64,000 nucleotides of DNA from Lysobacterales bacterium (GTDB lineage: Bacteria > Pseudomonadota > Gammaproteobacteria > Xanthomonadales > Ahniellaceae), in contig JADKHK010000013.1 of NCBI GenBank assembly GCA_016721845.1, forward strand, positions 912,501-976,500. The letters are read 5' to 3'. A program made the position numbers and the translations under genes. The notes beneath the pieces are model-generated. The model was not told the origin of the DNA, did not search any database, and worked only from the letters and a program-made list of their open reading frames with translations. Of the stretch, positions 8,601 through 15,856 are shown piece by piece (the stretch's first letter is position 1; every line of letters starts with the position of its first letter).

Positions 8601-10001
8601 CACAACGATTATGCGGCCTTGCGGATTCTTTGTCGCGAGCAAGATCTTGCGCTGCTCTTCGTTAAGCGGAATCGGTGAGTCGAAAACGACTCGATCGACC
8701 AGCGGCATTTCCTCCCACGCCGCGGCCACCGACGCTCCAATGCTCACGGGGTTGTCAGTCAAGATTCCGCCGACCAATTTGTGAAAGAGATCGACAATCG
8801 CCGATCCGCCGGTCTTTGCCTGATTGATGATCTCTTCGTAGTCGTTGATCAAAGACTCGTCGGATCGCTCGTACGCCGCAAGGTACAACGCACTCGACAT
8901 GGTCACCCGCGCGGTCGAGGCATCCGGAGAATTCGTAGAGAGCTCGATCTTCCCTGGAAGGTCGACGGCGTTAGCGACTAATCGAAACAGACCACGCGCC
9001 ACTTCGAACAGGCTTTGTTCGGGTGTGAGGTAGGTAATGCGTTCCCGAATGGGCGCGACCCATGAGCGCTCTTGGGCGGTCGCCAGCTCTTGAAGTACGA
9101 AATCAATCGCAGGGCGATTCGCAAACAGCGGGCTTGGCAACAACTTCAACACGTACCCGACCCCTTCGGGAGAGCGTTGTACTTCGACGGGAAGGAAGAA
9201 CAGCGGATACGTCGCGTTGGCGAATTTCAACGAGCCGACATACAAATAAAGTTGCAGACCGTCAGACGTCGCAACGTAGGTCTCCAGGTCACGGAATTCC
9301 TGAAAGGCATCGGCAGCGACGAAACCTTCAAAAAAGGACAAGAGGGCAGCGCGAACCGATTCAAGCGTCAGGAACTCCGTCGACGCTTGACGAACCGGTC
9401 CAGGGTCTTGCGTTGCCAAGTACCGTGCCAAGACTTCAGGCAACACGCGATCCAAGCCATCAGCGACGCGCGCAACTAGGTCCGACTCTGCGGCGTACAG
9501 CGTGTCCATCACTGAGTACGATTGCTGCGTGAGCGGCCCATCTAGATGGGCGATTAGCGGGCGCACCAACAGTTCGCCGATATCGGAGGCCAGATCGGCG
9601 CGAAGGGCGTCTACCCACTTCTCGGGGTTTGTCACCGCCTTCGCAAATGTGGCGGTAGCGCGGTCGATCAGCCCTTGTCGTACAGCGAAGACGCTCGACT
9701 CTGGAATCACCGCCACTTGCTCTTCGATGACTCGCTTCAACGTGGGGCTGATTGGTCGTGTGTATCGTCGAGGCTGCATGGCCAGCGACAAGTCGCTTGA
9801 GGTCGGCTTACTCAGCAGCTTCCAGATCTCCTTTTGAAGTTCGGGATAACTCCCGACGCGCATGCCTGCCCGGAACCCCGAGTCCGATTGAAGGACGACC
9901 CGGCGTCGCGGTGACTGCTGGCGTTTGAAGTCCGATTCAAGGAAGTCGCGGAAATACTGAGAGACGCGAAGCGCGATTTCGCGGAGCGTTGTGGCCTCCA
10001 T
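5682..10001 (-). CDS. SF1 helicase fused to PD-(D/E)XK-like nuclease and zinc ribbon
   Basis: The 1,439-residue protein has, in order: an N-terminal region of about 440 residues of unknown fold; Walker A VVEGPPGTGKSHT at about 466-478; Walker B/motif II DVVIIDEASQ near 920; GVITPFREQQ and IMTFDSCQGEERSIIF with RLNVGFSRAQ (UvrD/Upf1-like motifs V-VI); a nuclease-like segment with HPDWRVDFLL near 1268 and VHVVIEYDGFEHHF near 1290, then REIERQ-type helix and FLRVNRFNL; and a C-terminal CxxC...CxxC zinc ribbon (CSRCGK, CMPCKD). The layout recalls the DUF4011-helicase-Vsr class of predicted antiviral proteins. It probably unwinds and cuts foreign DNA. It sits in a mobile-element graveyard with a BRCT gene directly downstream. 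Start ATG 9999-10001 has only a weak ribosome site. Confidence 0.8.
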   Translation of the reverse strand: MEATTLREIALRVSQYFRDFLESDFKRQQSPRRRVVLQSDSGFRAGMRVGSYPELQKEIWKLLSKPTSSDLSLAMQPRRYTRPISPTLKRVIEEQVAVIPESSVFAVRQGLIDRATATFAKAVTNPEKWVDALRADLASDIGELLVRPLIAHLDGPLTQQSYSVMDTLYAAESDLVARVADGLDRVLPEVLARYLATQDPGPVRQASTEFLTLESVRAALLSFFEGFVAADAFQEFRDLETYVATSDGLQLYLYVGSLKFANATYPLFFLPVEVQRSPEGVGYVLKLLPSPLFANRPAIDFVLQELATAQERSWVAPIRERITYLTPEQSLFEVARGLFRLVANAVDLPGKIELSTNSPDASTARVTMSSALYLAAYERSDESLINDYEEIINQAKTGGSAIVDLFHKLVGGILTDNPVSIGASVAAAWEEMPLVDRVVFDSPIPLNEEQRKILLATKNPQGRIIVVEGPPGTGKSHTIVAVAADCAFNQRSCLVLSDKTEALDVVQSKLSEAMSRVRHERDFPNPILRLGQQNANFKRLTSNQAVSQISAYARAMKAGDPVLQAERQDTKDHLKQAIEGTVATLGSLALVDLQAMHHDEMTLGSLSPAVMACVQRHADTSFLPQLDALAGDLEALEVYLAGLFETADFTPESLWTRVRRDACLYEFSEGRDTSAFSKFERLDASQVLHLSGLLVSFEQLRMPVIGYLFRGGAVRVLDQQLNALPATSPAFLKQHGALLSALVESANVLRTSLETAGVGPTFSEAYAVLAQRRVASGAACAALKALTLLRRLDPEIVAALLQESKDDARLWTLSIQFLRRWLSTRRVFDQAPKYDYVGSKTHLERLNTSVMNAHVDRRLVDFMDNHRADAKALAAVISRRQKFPEEKFENIRTSFPVIIASIREFGEFMPLAPDLFDVVIIDEASQVSVAQALPALLRAKTIVVLGDSKQFSNVKSSNASNELNDKYRADLVQYFEQNVTRQAAALQRLAMFDVKRSILEFCSMAASYSVTLRKHFRSYPELIGYSSSTFYNHQLQAIKIRSVPLNEVICFDQVAVGDRATSRTSNAAEADFVLERLLELVDETRPPTVGVITPFREQQTLLTKLLFNHTRGRDFEDKLRLKIMTFDSCQGEERSIIFYSLVATPGNDALNYIFPVSLTDPAQSVEEKLKVQRLNVGFSRAQEMIWFVHSMPISTYKGAIGQALNHYLNVLRSKDVRADQTDPASPMEAKLLGWLQNTEFVQMHPEEVEILPQFPVGEYLRQLDPTYVHPDWRVDFLLTFQSTKGPVHVVIEYDGFEHHFQKGKQVHIGNHQRYLVEADIERQLTLESYGYRFLRVNRFNLGKDPVTTLSDRLTALIEVAAGEPTSKAVNQVLEQAAGLASRELKACSRCGKIQRLDAFFDPGLKSGEGGHGRVCMPCKDKESAETAARPLVRRRRRWR

Positions 10002-10328
10002 AGGTCAGCCCCACTCCCGCTGGCACGTAGTGGGTGGCCAAGCGGAGGAGCGATTGTGCATGGACGATTCGCGACAGCGGGATATCACTGGTTTCCGAAC
10101 TCCTCGAAAATGCCCGGTGGTTCTATGAGCGTGGGCAGAATGCTAGAGAACATCCCAATCCGCGCCCGCTCCTGTGGCTCCCGAAACGACTCTGCATCCG
10201 TCGCTTTACTTCGAGGCATCTACTGTACTGGCTTCGTCGACCGAGGGCAGAAGCAAGGCCCTCCAGGTCAATTTTCAGCGAGCGTCAACAAGCCGGTGCG
10301 AAGTTTCGACAATGCGTCGCTCACGGAC
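10002..10328. other. Intergenic stretch, no supported gene
   Basis: The 5' flank of the helicase gene should contain its promoter, but I cannot point to a clear -35/-10 pair. Reading frames here look like extensions of the transposase relic to the right without recognisable homology. Confidence 0.3.
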
Positions 10329-10694
10329 TGCTCCAACCGTCGCCTGGCACCCGACGCCGAAGCGTTCACCGACGGCCTCGGCTGCTTCCGCCGCTTCGCC
10401 GACACCGGACACGCGCACAACGTCAGCGAGACCGCAGGCGGCCGCGCTGCGACCGAGGTGAAGGGGGCGCGCTGGGTCAATATCGTGCTCGCGGACGTAA
10501 AACGATCGATCGGCGGCAGCTACCACGCGTTCAAGCAAGCCAAGTAGGCACGCAGCTATCTCGGCGAAGCCGCCTACCGATTCAACCGCCGCTTTCGACT
10601 GCCCGAACTCGGGCCTTGATTGCTGCATGCCATGATCGTCTGCAATCCATGTCCAGAGCGGCTTCTGCGTCAGGCAAGCAACTTTTCTGGTTGA
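10329..10694 (+). pseudogene. IS1595-family transposase C-terminal remnant with in-frame stops
   Basis: The frame reads LAPDAEAFTDGLGCFRRFAD, TGHAHNVSETAGG, then VKGARWVNIVLADVKRSIGG and YHAFKQAK, followed by a TAG at 10545-10547, then ARSYLGEAAYRFNRRFRLPE, a TGA at 10617-10619, and LLHAMIVCNPCPERLLRQAS. This is the C-terminal half of an IS1595-type (ISXO2-like DDE) transposase. Two in-frame stops and the missing N-terminus make it a relic. Confidence 0.65.
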
Positions 10695-10734
10695 GGGATG
10701 GCGCTGATCAGGAAATATTTTCGCCGACTGATCA

Positions 10735-11175
10735 TTAAGTTCCACAGTCTGCTGAAACTATTACAACTCTTGTTGCTTCATTGCCATTGTTATAATGATA
10801 AATGTGTTCAAATTTTACTCCGTTTTTCATGAGTGCCGCTAACACTGGCGAAGAGCAGGATTTCTGTTTGACAGTGGGGTATAGGTCTGAACGTAACTCA
10901 TCGGCACTAAAAGCCGATCCGGAGTGACTCAGAATAACGTAGTAAAATATTAGCCTTTTCCCCGCCCCAATAAACGTCTTGTCGAGCCTGGTCACACTGT
11001 CAACCATCATAGGAAGTTGCTTATTGAGCAAATCGGAAGTTTGAGCTAGCGCTTTCTCAATTTCATCGTCGGTTATGTTGACTTGCGCACTGTGAGGCGC
11101 AGAATTCATGAGTTTAAGAACACTGAGTGCCGCAATGGCCAATAAGAAAAGGACAATAGATAGCAATTTGCTCAT
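10735..11175 (-). CDS. Hypothetical membrane-anchored or exported protein
   Basis: The 146-residue product starts at ATG 11173-11175 with GGGGA about nine bases upstream. A hydrophobic N-terminus (MSKLLSIVLFLLAIAALSVL) is an uncleaved anchor or signal peptide. The rest is soluble, with a possible disulphide from its two cysteines (KSCSSP and SADCGT). The gene is visibly AT-richer than the neighbouring core genes. It follows the 209-residue exported-protein gene by 52 bp and is probably in the same transcript. I recognise no family. Confidence 0.55.
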   Translation of the reverse strand: MSKLLSIVLFLLAIAALSVLKLMNSAPHSAQVNITDDEIEKALAQTSDLLNKQLPMMVDSVTRLDKTFIGAGKRLIFYYVILSHSGSAFSADELRSDLYPTVKQKSCSSPVLAALMKNGVKFEHIYHYNNGNEATRVVIVSADCGT

Positions 11176-11227
11176 ATCAGCACATCCCCGCGGCCATGAT
11201 ACCAACTGTGTAATTTTCAATATGAAA

Positions 11228-11857
11228 TCATTGTTGGTGCTTCCACTTACTATGAATAACAATGCTGTTAGCCATTTGCTGAAACAACGGAAAATATGCT
11301 TTGTACCAAACTTGCAATTCTTCAACTGGTTTTCTTGCGCTTTCGCCGACACTGCAACTAAAAAATATCAATTTATTGTCGAAATATGTGATGTATGTAA
11401 TTTCAATGCTCCGAATTCTAATTCCTGCTGTATCTATTTCGTGGAAAAAGTTAACCCAGGCCGCCGGTTGTCCATCGATAGTAGTCTTTGCGCCCGAAAT
11501 GAACTTGCCGCCATCTGGGGTGAAATCTCTCAGGCCAAGCGGATCAAAGAGTTCATCTACATCTTGTGGGGTTACGGTCGTGCCGACGGGAATACCTTTG
11601 ATGACCAAATTGCATAGCTCGAACCCCCTGCCACCTTCACTCGTGACTTGGTAGAGAGTATTCGGCCGCTTTCCATCGGCACCGCCCCAGCTAGCTGGGT
11701 AATCGAAGCTGACCTCAACTCCGACTGCCTTCGGATTACCAACCGATGTGTAGGAAGCACGTTTTTCGCTCATAAACTCTTTCCAAGAAACTGGCTGAGC
11801 GAATGCGCTATAGGAAACAACTATGCTCATCAAGGCAGCGAGGTTACATAGTTTCAT
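11228..11857 (-). CDS. Hypothetical exported protein
   Basis: The 209-residue protein begins MKLCNLAALMSIVVSYSAFA, a signal peptide with likely cleavage after AFA. The mature part contains VGVEVSFDYPASWGGADGKR and TLYQVTSEGGRGFELCNLVI, then a C-terminal segment KLIFFSCSVGESARKPVEEL. The pattern of a 'PASW' start followed by quality-of-fit beta strands is seen in several uncharacterised periplasmic proteins. Like its downstream neighbour it is AT-rich compared with the flanks, which suggests recent acquisition. Function unknown. Confidence 0.6.
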   Translation of the reverse strand: MKLCNLAALMSIVVSYSAFAQPVSWKEFMSEKRASYTSVGNPKAVGVEVSFDYPASWGGADGKRPNTLYQVTSEGGRGFELCNLVIKGIPVGTTVTPQDVDELFDPLGLRDFTPDGGKFISGAKTTIDGQPAAWVNFFHEIDTAGIRIRSIEITYITYFDNKLIFFSCSVGESARKPVEELQVWYKAYFPLFQQMANSIVIHSKWKHQQ

Positions 11858-12027
11858 TTGCTATTCTTCCGTAAGTAATCGATCAACCATCGAGCAACAT
11901 GGGCGGGCAAATTCAACAGTGAAGTGCGCAAACTCAACGACTCGAGTGAGTTGCTTCTCATTCCATTGGAACGGAGCGGATGCTGCGGCACTTGGCACAC
12001 TCTCATGACCTCGTTAGTCGTTGTACT

Positions 12028-12498
12028 TCAGAGTTGAACCAGCGGCCTTCCCTCCGCGAACCATGACATGGTCGTCTTTGGTCCCAGTACCAAAGCTAAG
12101 CCGTATTGATACTGAAAAATGCGTGAGTCAACCGAAGCAGATGTGAAAGCGCTTACTCGGCTTTTAGCTAGGTCAATTCCTGAAGAATCTCGCTTCAGCT
12201 CTATCACGAGCAAGTTGTCTTCTGGCATAAGAAGGCCTCGGCGATGAATCGTGATGTCAGGCCGTACTTTGCCCGACTCAGCATCCATCGTCTTGGAGTC
12301 TTCTGATCCACCCTGCCTGTTGTACTCGCAGTCGACGTTCCAGTTCGGAAACGATTGTTCAAAGTAGACCGCCAAACGATGTGCCATCGACCATTCCGAA
12401 GCGCCAAGCACCACAAGCGCTCGATCACGGGCATGAAACCGATCGACCGCGTCCCAAACAGCCGCCTCAACCACTGAAAAATCAACTCGTCTCGCCAT
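12028..12498 (-). CDS. PD-(D/E)XK nuclease-like protein
   Basis: The 156-residue protein contains RPDITIHRRG (Asp81) followed by NLLVIELKRD (Glu100-x-Lys102), the D...ExK signature of the restriction-endonuclease fold, after an upstream ECEYNR-like strand (VDCEYNRQGG). There is no recognition or helicase domain. It stands alone between the exported-protein pair and the aspS fragment. It could be a small restriction or repair nuclease, or an effector whose partner has been lost. Start is ATG 12496-12498; no strong ribosome site is visible. Confidence 0.55.
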   Translation of the reverse strand: MARRVDFSVVEAAVWDAVDRFHARDRALVVLGASEWSMAHRLAVYFEQSFPNWNVDCEYNRQGGSEDSKTMDAESGKVRPDITIHRRGLLMPEDNLLVIELKRDSSGIDLAKSRVSAFTSASVDSRIFQYQYGLALVLGPKTTMSWFAEGRPLVQL

Positions 12499-12588
12499 GG
12501 CCGGATACTCAAGGTAGGCAGTGCAACGATATTGCAGGTTTGTGCTCCGTCAAGTAAAGACGTCCCCAGCCCCCGAGATTAGCCACTC

Positions 12589-13110
12589 TTATTTCTTCTC
12601 CTGCTTCACCACGCGCACATGCAGTTCCTGGAGCTGGTTCTGGGCGACGAAGGAGGGGGCGCTGGCGGTTTTCGGGAAGGCGATGACGTCGCGGATCGAA
12701 TCGGTGCCGACCATCAGGGCGGCGATGCGGTCGAGGCCGAAGGCGATGCCGCCGTGCGGCGGGGCGCCGAACTTGAGGGCGTCGAGCAGGAAACCGAACT
12801 TCAGTTCCGCTTCCTCCGCGCTGATGCCGAGCAGATCGACCACCGCGCTCTGCATGTCCGGGCGGTGGATACGGATGGAACCGCCGCCGATCTCGTTGCC
12901 GTTGAGCACGCAGTCGTGGCCACGCGACACCGAGTCGGCCGCGTTCGGTTTCAGGTCGGCGACGTCGTCGATCTTCGGCGCGGTGAACGTGTGATGCCGC
13001 GCGACGTAGCGCTAGTCGTCGGCGTCGTATTCGAACATCGGGAAGTCTTTGACCCACAACGGCGCCCAACGATTCGCGACCAGGCCCATCTCCTTCGCGA
13101 CCGACGAATC
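12589..13110 (-). pseudogene. aspS: aspS 3' fragment (aspartyl-tRNA synthetase) with in-frame stop
   Basis: The minus strand reads VAKEMGLVANRWAPLWVKDF, PMFEYDADD, a TAG stop at 13012-13014, then RYVARHHTFTAPK, LNGNEIGGGSIRIHRPDMQ, FGFLLDALKFGAPPHGGIAF, GLDRIAALMVGTDSIRDVI and the natural C-terminus ending VVKQEKK. This is roughly the last 30% of a bacterial-type AspRS. The anticodon-binding and front catalytic parts are absent, so it cannot charge tRNA. An intact aspS must lie elsewhere. The fragment sits 230 bp from a recombinase gene. Confidence 0.75.
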
Positions 13111-13340
13111 TTCTGAAGAGTGTGGCGGCACAGAACAGTTGCGTTGACGCATCCTCGACACTCCACTTTGAAGCGGCGCGTGTCGCTCTCTTCACCGCCT
13201 TGTTGTGGATCCGGCTGTCTGTTCCAGCGCCCGATCAGATTGTGCTTTCTACGAGCGATCAACTTATCCTTTTCGCCACACGACCGCCGGCTCGTCGCAA
13301 GGTCAAGTCTTCGTAACTGCACCAAACCAGTGCCTAACGG
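13111..13340. other. Junction between aspS fragment and recombinase gene
   Basis: Homology to AspRS stops at about 13110 and the recombinase gene ends at 13341. I see no gene in between. This stretch should contain the breakpoint that truncated aspS. Confidence 0.3.
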
Positions 13341-14420
13341 CTACTTGAGCAAGCGCGCTGCAGGATTGTCTTCCGCCGCGCCCGATTGGAAATAGCCGAT
13401 CACGCTCGCTACCGATCGGTGCTCCGTCATCGCCATCACGGCAGCCAAAGCGACTCCTTGTTTGCCGGCCTCTGTAACGAATCCAGACCGCAAGCTGTGA
13501 CCACCAAAATCACCTTCGAGCCCGGCGAGCAGCGCCCGCCGCTGCACGATGCGCGCAACCGCCGCTGGCGCGAGGGCAGGGCCCAATCGATTTTTCCAAA
13601 CCCGCCGAAAGATCGCCCCCTCCTTGATACCCGATGCGTCTAGCCATGCGGTCAGTGCATTCGCACTCCGTCCAATCACCGGCTTGTCGGGCGTAGATGT
13701 CGCGCTGACGCCGGCCTGCTGTGTCTTGCTGTGTTCCAGGCGATACACGTAGCTGTCTGGCGCGGTTCGTCGCAAGTCCTGCATATCCGCTGCCGCAATC
13801 TCGCTTCGACGGCGTCCGCCGCTTGCGAATCCAAAGCACAGCAACGCGCGATCGCGCACGCCCTCGAGCGACTCGTCGCACGTTGCCAGCATCGCTTCGA
13901 GACCGGTGCGCGCTATGGCCGTTTTCTTGGCAGGGCGTTCGCCGCGTTTGACTGAAGCACGACGCGCTCGACTGAGAACGGTTCGCACCGTCGGCAGCTC
14001 GCATGGATTCGGCAGGCGCTTGAGACGATGCGCCGTCGAGAGCACAACGATTCGATGAGACACAGTCGAGAGCTTTAGTGGACCGAGTTTTGCCTTGAGG
14101 CCAGCGGCCACGAGTGCTGCGTCGACGTCAGCGGGAAGCTCCCAGGTCAATCCCGCTTTGCCGCGACGCACGATGTGGTCGACGAGGAACTGGATCACCG
14201 CAGCCTCTGAAAGGGGCAGGGCGAGATCGACGCCGTAGCGCGCTTGGTGCCATCCCGCCCAGTAGCGCAGCGCGCTGCCGTAGCTACGCGTCGTATTTGC
14301 GGCGGCTGCCTCCGCGAGCAGTTCGCGCACAGCGGTCGCCGCCTGGTGCGCCAGTTGCGTCGGCAGCAACACGTGGACCGCGGGCAGGGCATCGGTGGAA
14401 GTGTTCTGTTTTCGTTTCAT
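13341..14420 (-). CDS. Tyrosine recombinase, TnpS-like cointegrate resolvase
   Basis: The 359-residue protein has an N-terminal core-binding domain (NTTRSYGSALRYWAGWHQARYG) and a C-terminal catalytic domain with the first Arg region (FASGGRRRSEIAAADMQ), HSLRSGFVTEAG (HxxR) and MTEHRSVASVIGYF (His and nucleophilic Tyr). It is divergent from a KfrA-family coiled-coil gene across a 100-bp space holding inverted repeats. That arrangement matches tnpS/tnpT of Tn4651/TnXax1-type Tn3 transposons, where TnpS resolves cointegrates at the intergenic site. No tnpA is present in the window. A stand-alone integrase of another kind remains possible. Confidence 0.7.
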   Translation of the reverse strand: MKRKQNTSTDALPAVHVLLPTQLAHQAATAVRELLAEAAAANTTRSYGSALRYWAGWHQARYGVDLALPLSEAAVIQFLVDHIVRRGKAGLTWELPADVDAALVAAGLKAKLGPLKLSTVSHRIVVLSTAHRLKRLPNPCELPTVRTVLSRARRASVKRGERPAKKTAIARTGLEAMLATCDESLEGVRDRALLCFGFASGGRRRSEIAAADMQDLRRTAPDSYVYRLEHSKTQQAGVSATSTPDKPVIGRSANALTAWLDASGIKEGAIFRRVWKNRLGPALAPAAVARIVQRRALLAGLEGDFGGHSLRSGFVTEAGKQGVALAAVMAMTEHRSVASVIGYFQSGAAEDNPAARLLK

Positions 14421-14477
14421 ACTATGTAGTATTTACTACGTAATAGGGCAGATACCCGCGATAATCATCCATTATCG
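14421..14477. promoter_or_regulatory. Inverted repeats between recombinase and KfrA-like genes, candidate resolution site
   Basis: Two inverted repeats lie directly upstream of the recombinase start codon. ACTATGTAGTA at 14421-14431 and TACTACGTAAT at 14434-14444 pair in 9 of 11 positions across a 2-bp spacer. CGATAAT at 14459-14465 and ATTATCG at 14471-14477 pair perfectly across CATCC. In TnpS/TnpT systems the recombination core and TnpT-binding sites occupy this position. Confidence 0.45.
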
Positions 14478-14522
14478 TCGGTACGAAGTCCATAGGGCAG
14501 GGCGCTCGCAAGGAGACGAAAA

Positions 14523-15441
14523 ATGGCCAGAACTGGCGTCACGCAAGAACAGATCAACGCCACTGCTGACGCACTGCTGCGCGCCGGCGAACGACCGACG
14601 ATCGAGCGCGTTCGCGCCGAGCTCGGCACAGGCTCCCCAAACACGCTGATTCGCATGCTGGATGTGTATTGGAGCGAACTCGGCACGCGACTCGCCCGCG
14701 TCGAAAGCAAGCTGGCGCTACCGGACGCGCCGGCCGACGTGGCCGCTGCCGCGTCGAAACTCTGGGAGCTCGCGCTGGCGGCCGCCGAGGCACAAGCCAA
14801 AACGCATCTGGCCGAATCATCAGAGCAACTCGAACAGGCTCGGGCTGACCTCGACGCCGATCGTGCCGCCTTCGCTGCCCACCAGCAGCGCCTGGAAGCG
14901 AGTGGCCGCCGACGCGGCGCACGCTTTGACCCTGGCTGAAGCTCGACTCGCGGAGCATCAGACGCTGGTGGAAAACCAGCGTTTGTATCTAACCGACCTC
15001 ACGCGCCAGCGCGATGACCTGACCGAGCGCGTGCTAGCGCTCACGCAATCGAATGCGGAGGCGCTGACCCGTTTGAACCAACAAGAGCTGGCGGCTTCGG
15101 CCGAGCGTGACGTCGCGACCGCCCACATCAGGGCGACTGAAGATCGAGCCTACTCGGAGGTGGATCGTGCGCGTGAGGAAGCCAAGGCGCTGCGCACACA
15201 GGTCGGACACCTGCAGCGCGAACATACCCAAATGGGCACCCAGCTCGCGCGCCAGAAGGAAGAATCCGTGGCGGCCAAGCACCAGCTAGAGCGCGCTTTG
15301 GCCAGGCTGCAGGCGCGCAACGAAGTGCTCGAAGAACAACTAAAGCGGGGCACTCAAGAACCGTCGTCCAAGCCGCGGACTACACCGAAGCACACGGCCG
15401 CTTCGAAGCCTCGCGCTGCAACGAAAAAACGCTCGTCCTGA
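14523..15441 (+). pseudogene. KfrA-family/TnpT-like DNA-binding coiled-coil protein, frameshifted
   Basis: The first frame, from ATG 14523 with AAGGAG upstream, encodes a KfrA-type N-terminal domain (GVTQEQINATADALLRAGER, SPNTLIRMLDVYWSELG) and the start of a coiled coil, then runs off at AHQQRLEASGRRRG. The coil continues in another frame from VAADAAHALTLAEARLAEH to the C-terminus at 15441. Dropping one base near 14902 (GAAGCGAGTGG to GAAGCGGTGG) restores a single product of about 306 residues with a long heptad coil and a basic Lys/Arg/Ser tail. TnpT proteins of similar size stimulate TnpS. The extra base may be mutation or sequencing error. Confidence 0.65.
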
Positions 15442-15648
15442 CGCAACGTGCATCCAGATAGGCGGTGTGAGACCCGCGGGTGTCGCTTCAGCCGCCAGCG
15501 CGCGCGATGAGCTGCAGCGAGTGCCAGCCGTTCAATAGCAGCTGCACGAATCTCCGGGGAGAGTTCCGCAGGCAGTCCCGCACCCGATTGGATTCTAGAG
15601 CCGGCGCGAGCTCTGCCCGACCATTTTTCTGTTGATCGTGCCTGCGAC

Positions 15649-15679
15649 GGCACTGCCGAGAAATGTCTGCGGTGAACAC
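15649..15679. repeat. 31-bp direct repeat, copy 1
   Basis: GGCACTGCCGAGAAATGTCT followed by GCGGTGAACAC matches copy 2 at 17546-17576 in 27 of 31 positions. The two copies bracket the SseB-like gene. Confidence 0.5.
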
Positions 15680-15722
15680 GCGTTGCCGTCAACGGTGCGC
15701 TCGCCGAGCAACGCGTGTTTAC
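15672..15722. repeat. Inverted repeat, 15-bp arms
   Basis: GTGAACACGCGTTGC (15672-15686) and GCAACGCGTGTTTAC (15708-15722) are reverse complements with one mismatch, separated by 21 bp. No T-run follows, so a transcription terminator is unlikely; a recombination or protein-binding site is possible. Confidence 0.5.
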
Positions 15723-15856
15723 GCTGAACAAATTGGCCTGAACACGTTGAATCCGTTGGGTGAGGCGAGAGACCATCGGCGTAAGAGCATGATTGGATGC
15801 TCTTAGCGTGACCGCCTAGGACGCAACAAGAATGGGCTTTTCGATTGGAGGGCACG

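Larger units (their letters stand above)
15442..15856. other. Intergenic stretch with a 15-bp inverted repeat
   Basis: No credible gene is visible. It contains an inverted repeat at 15672-15686/15708-15722 and one copy of a 31-bp direct repeat (15649-15679) that recurs near 17546. Confidence 0.4.

Noticed and set aside
12509..13195. 228-codon minus-strand frame across the aspS fragment
   Set aside because: It is the wrong frame of the aspS remnant; the true frame carries the AspRS motifs.
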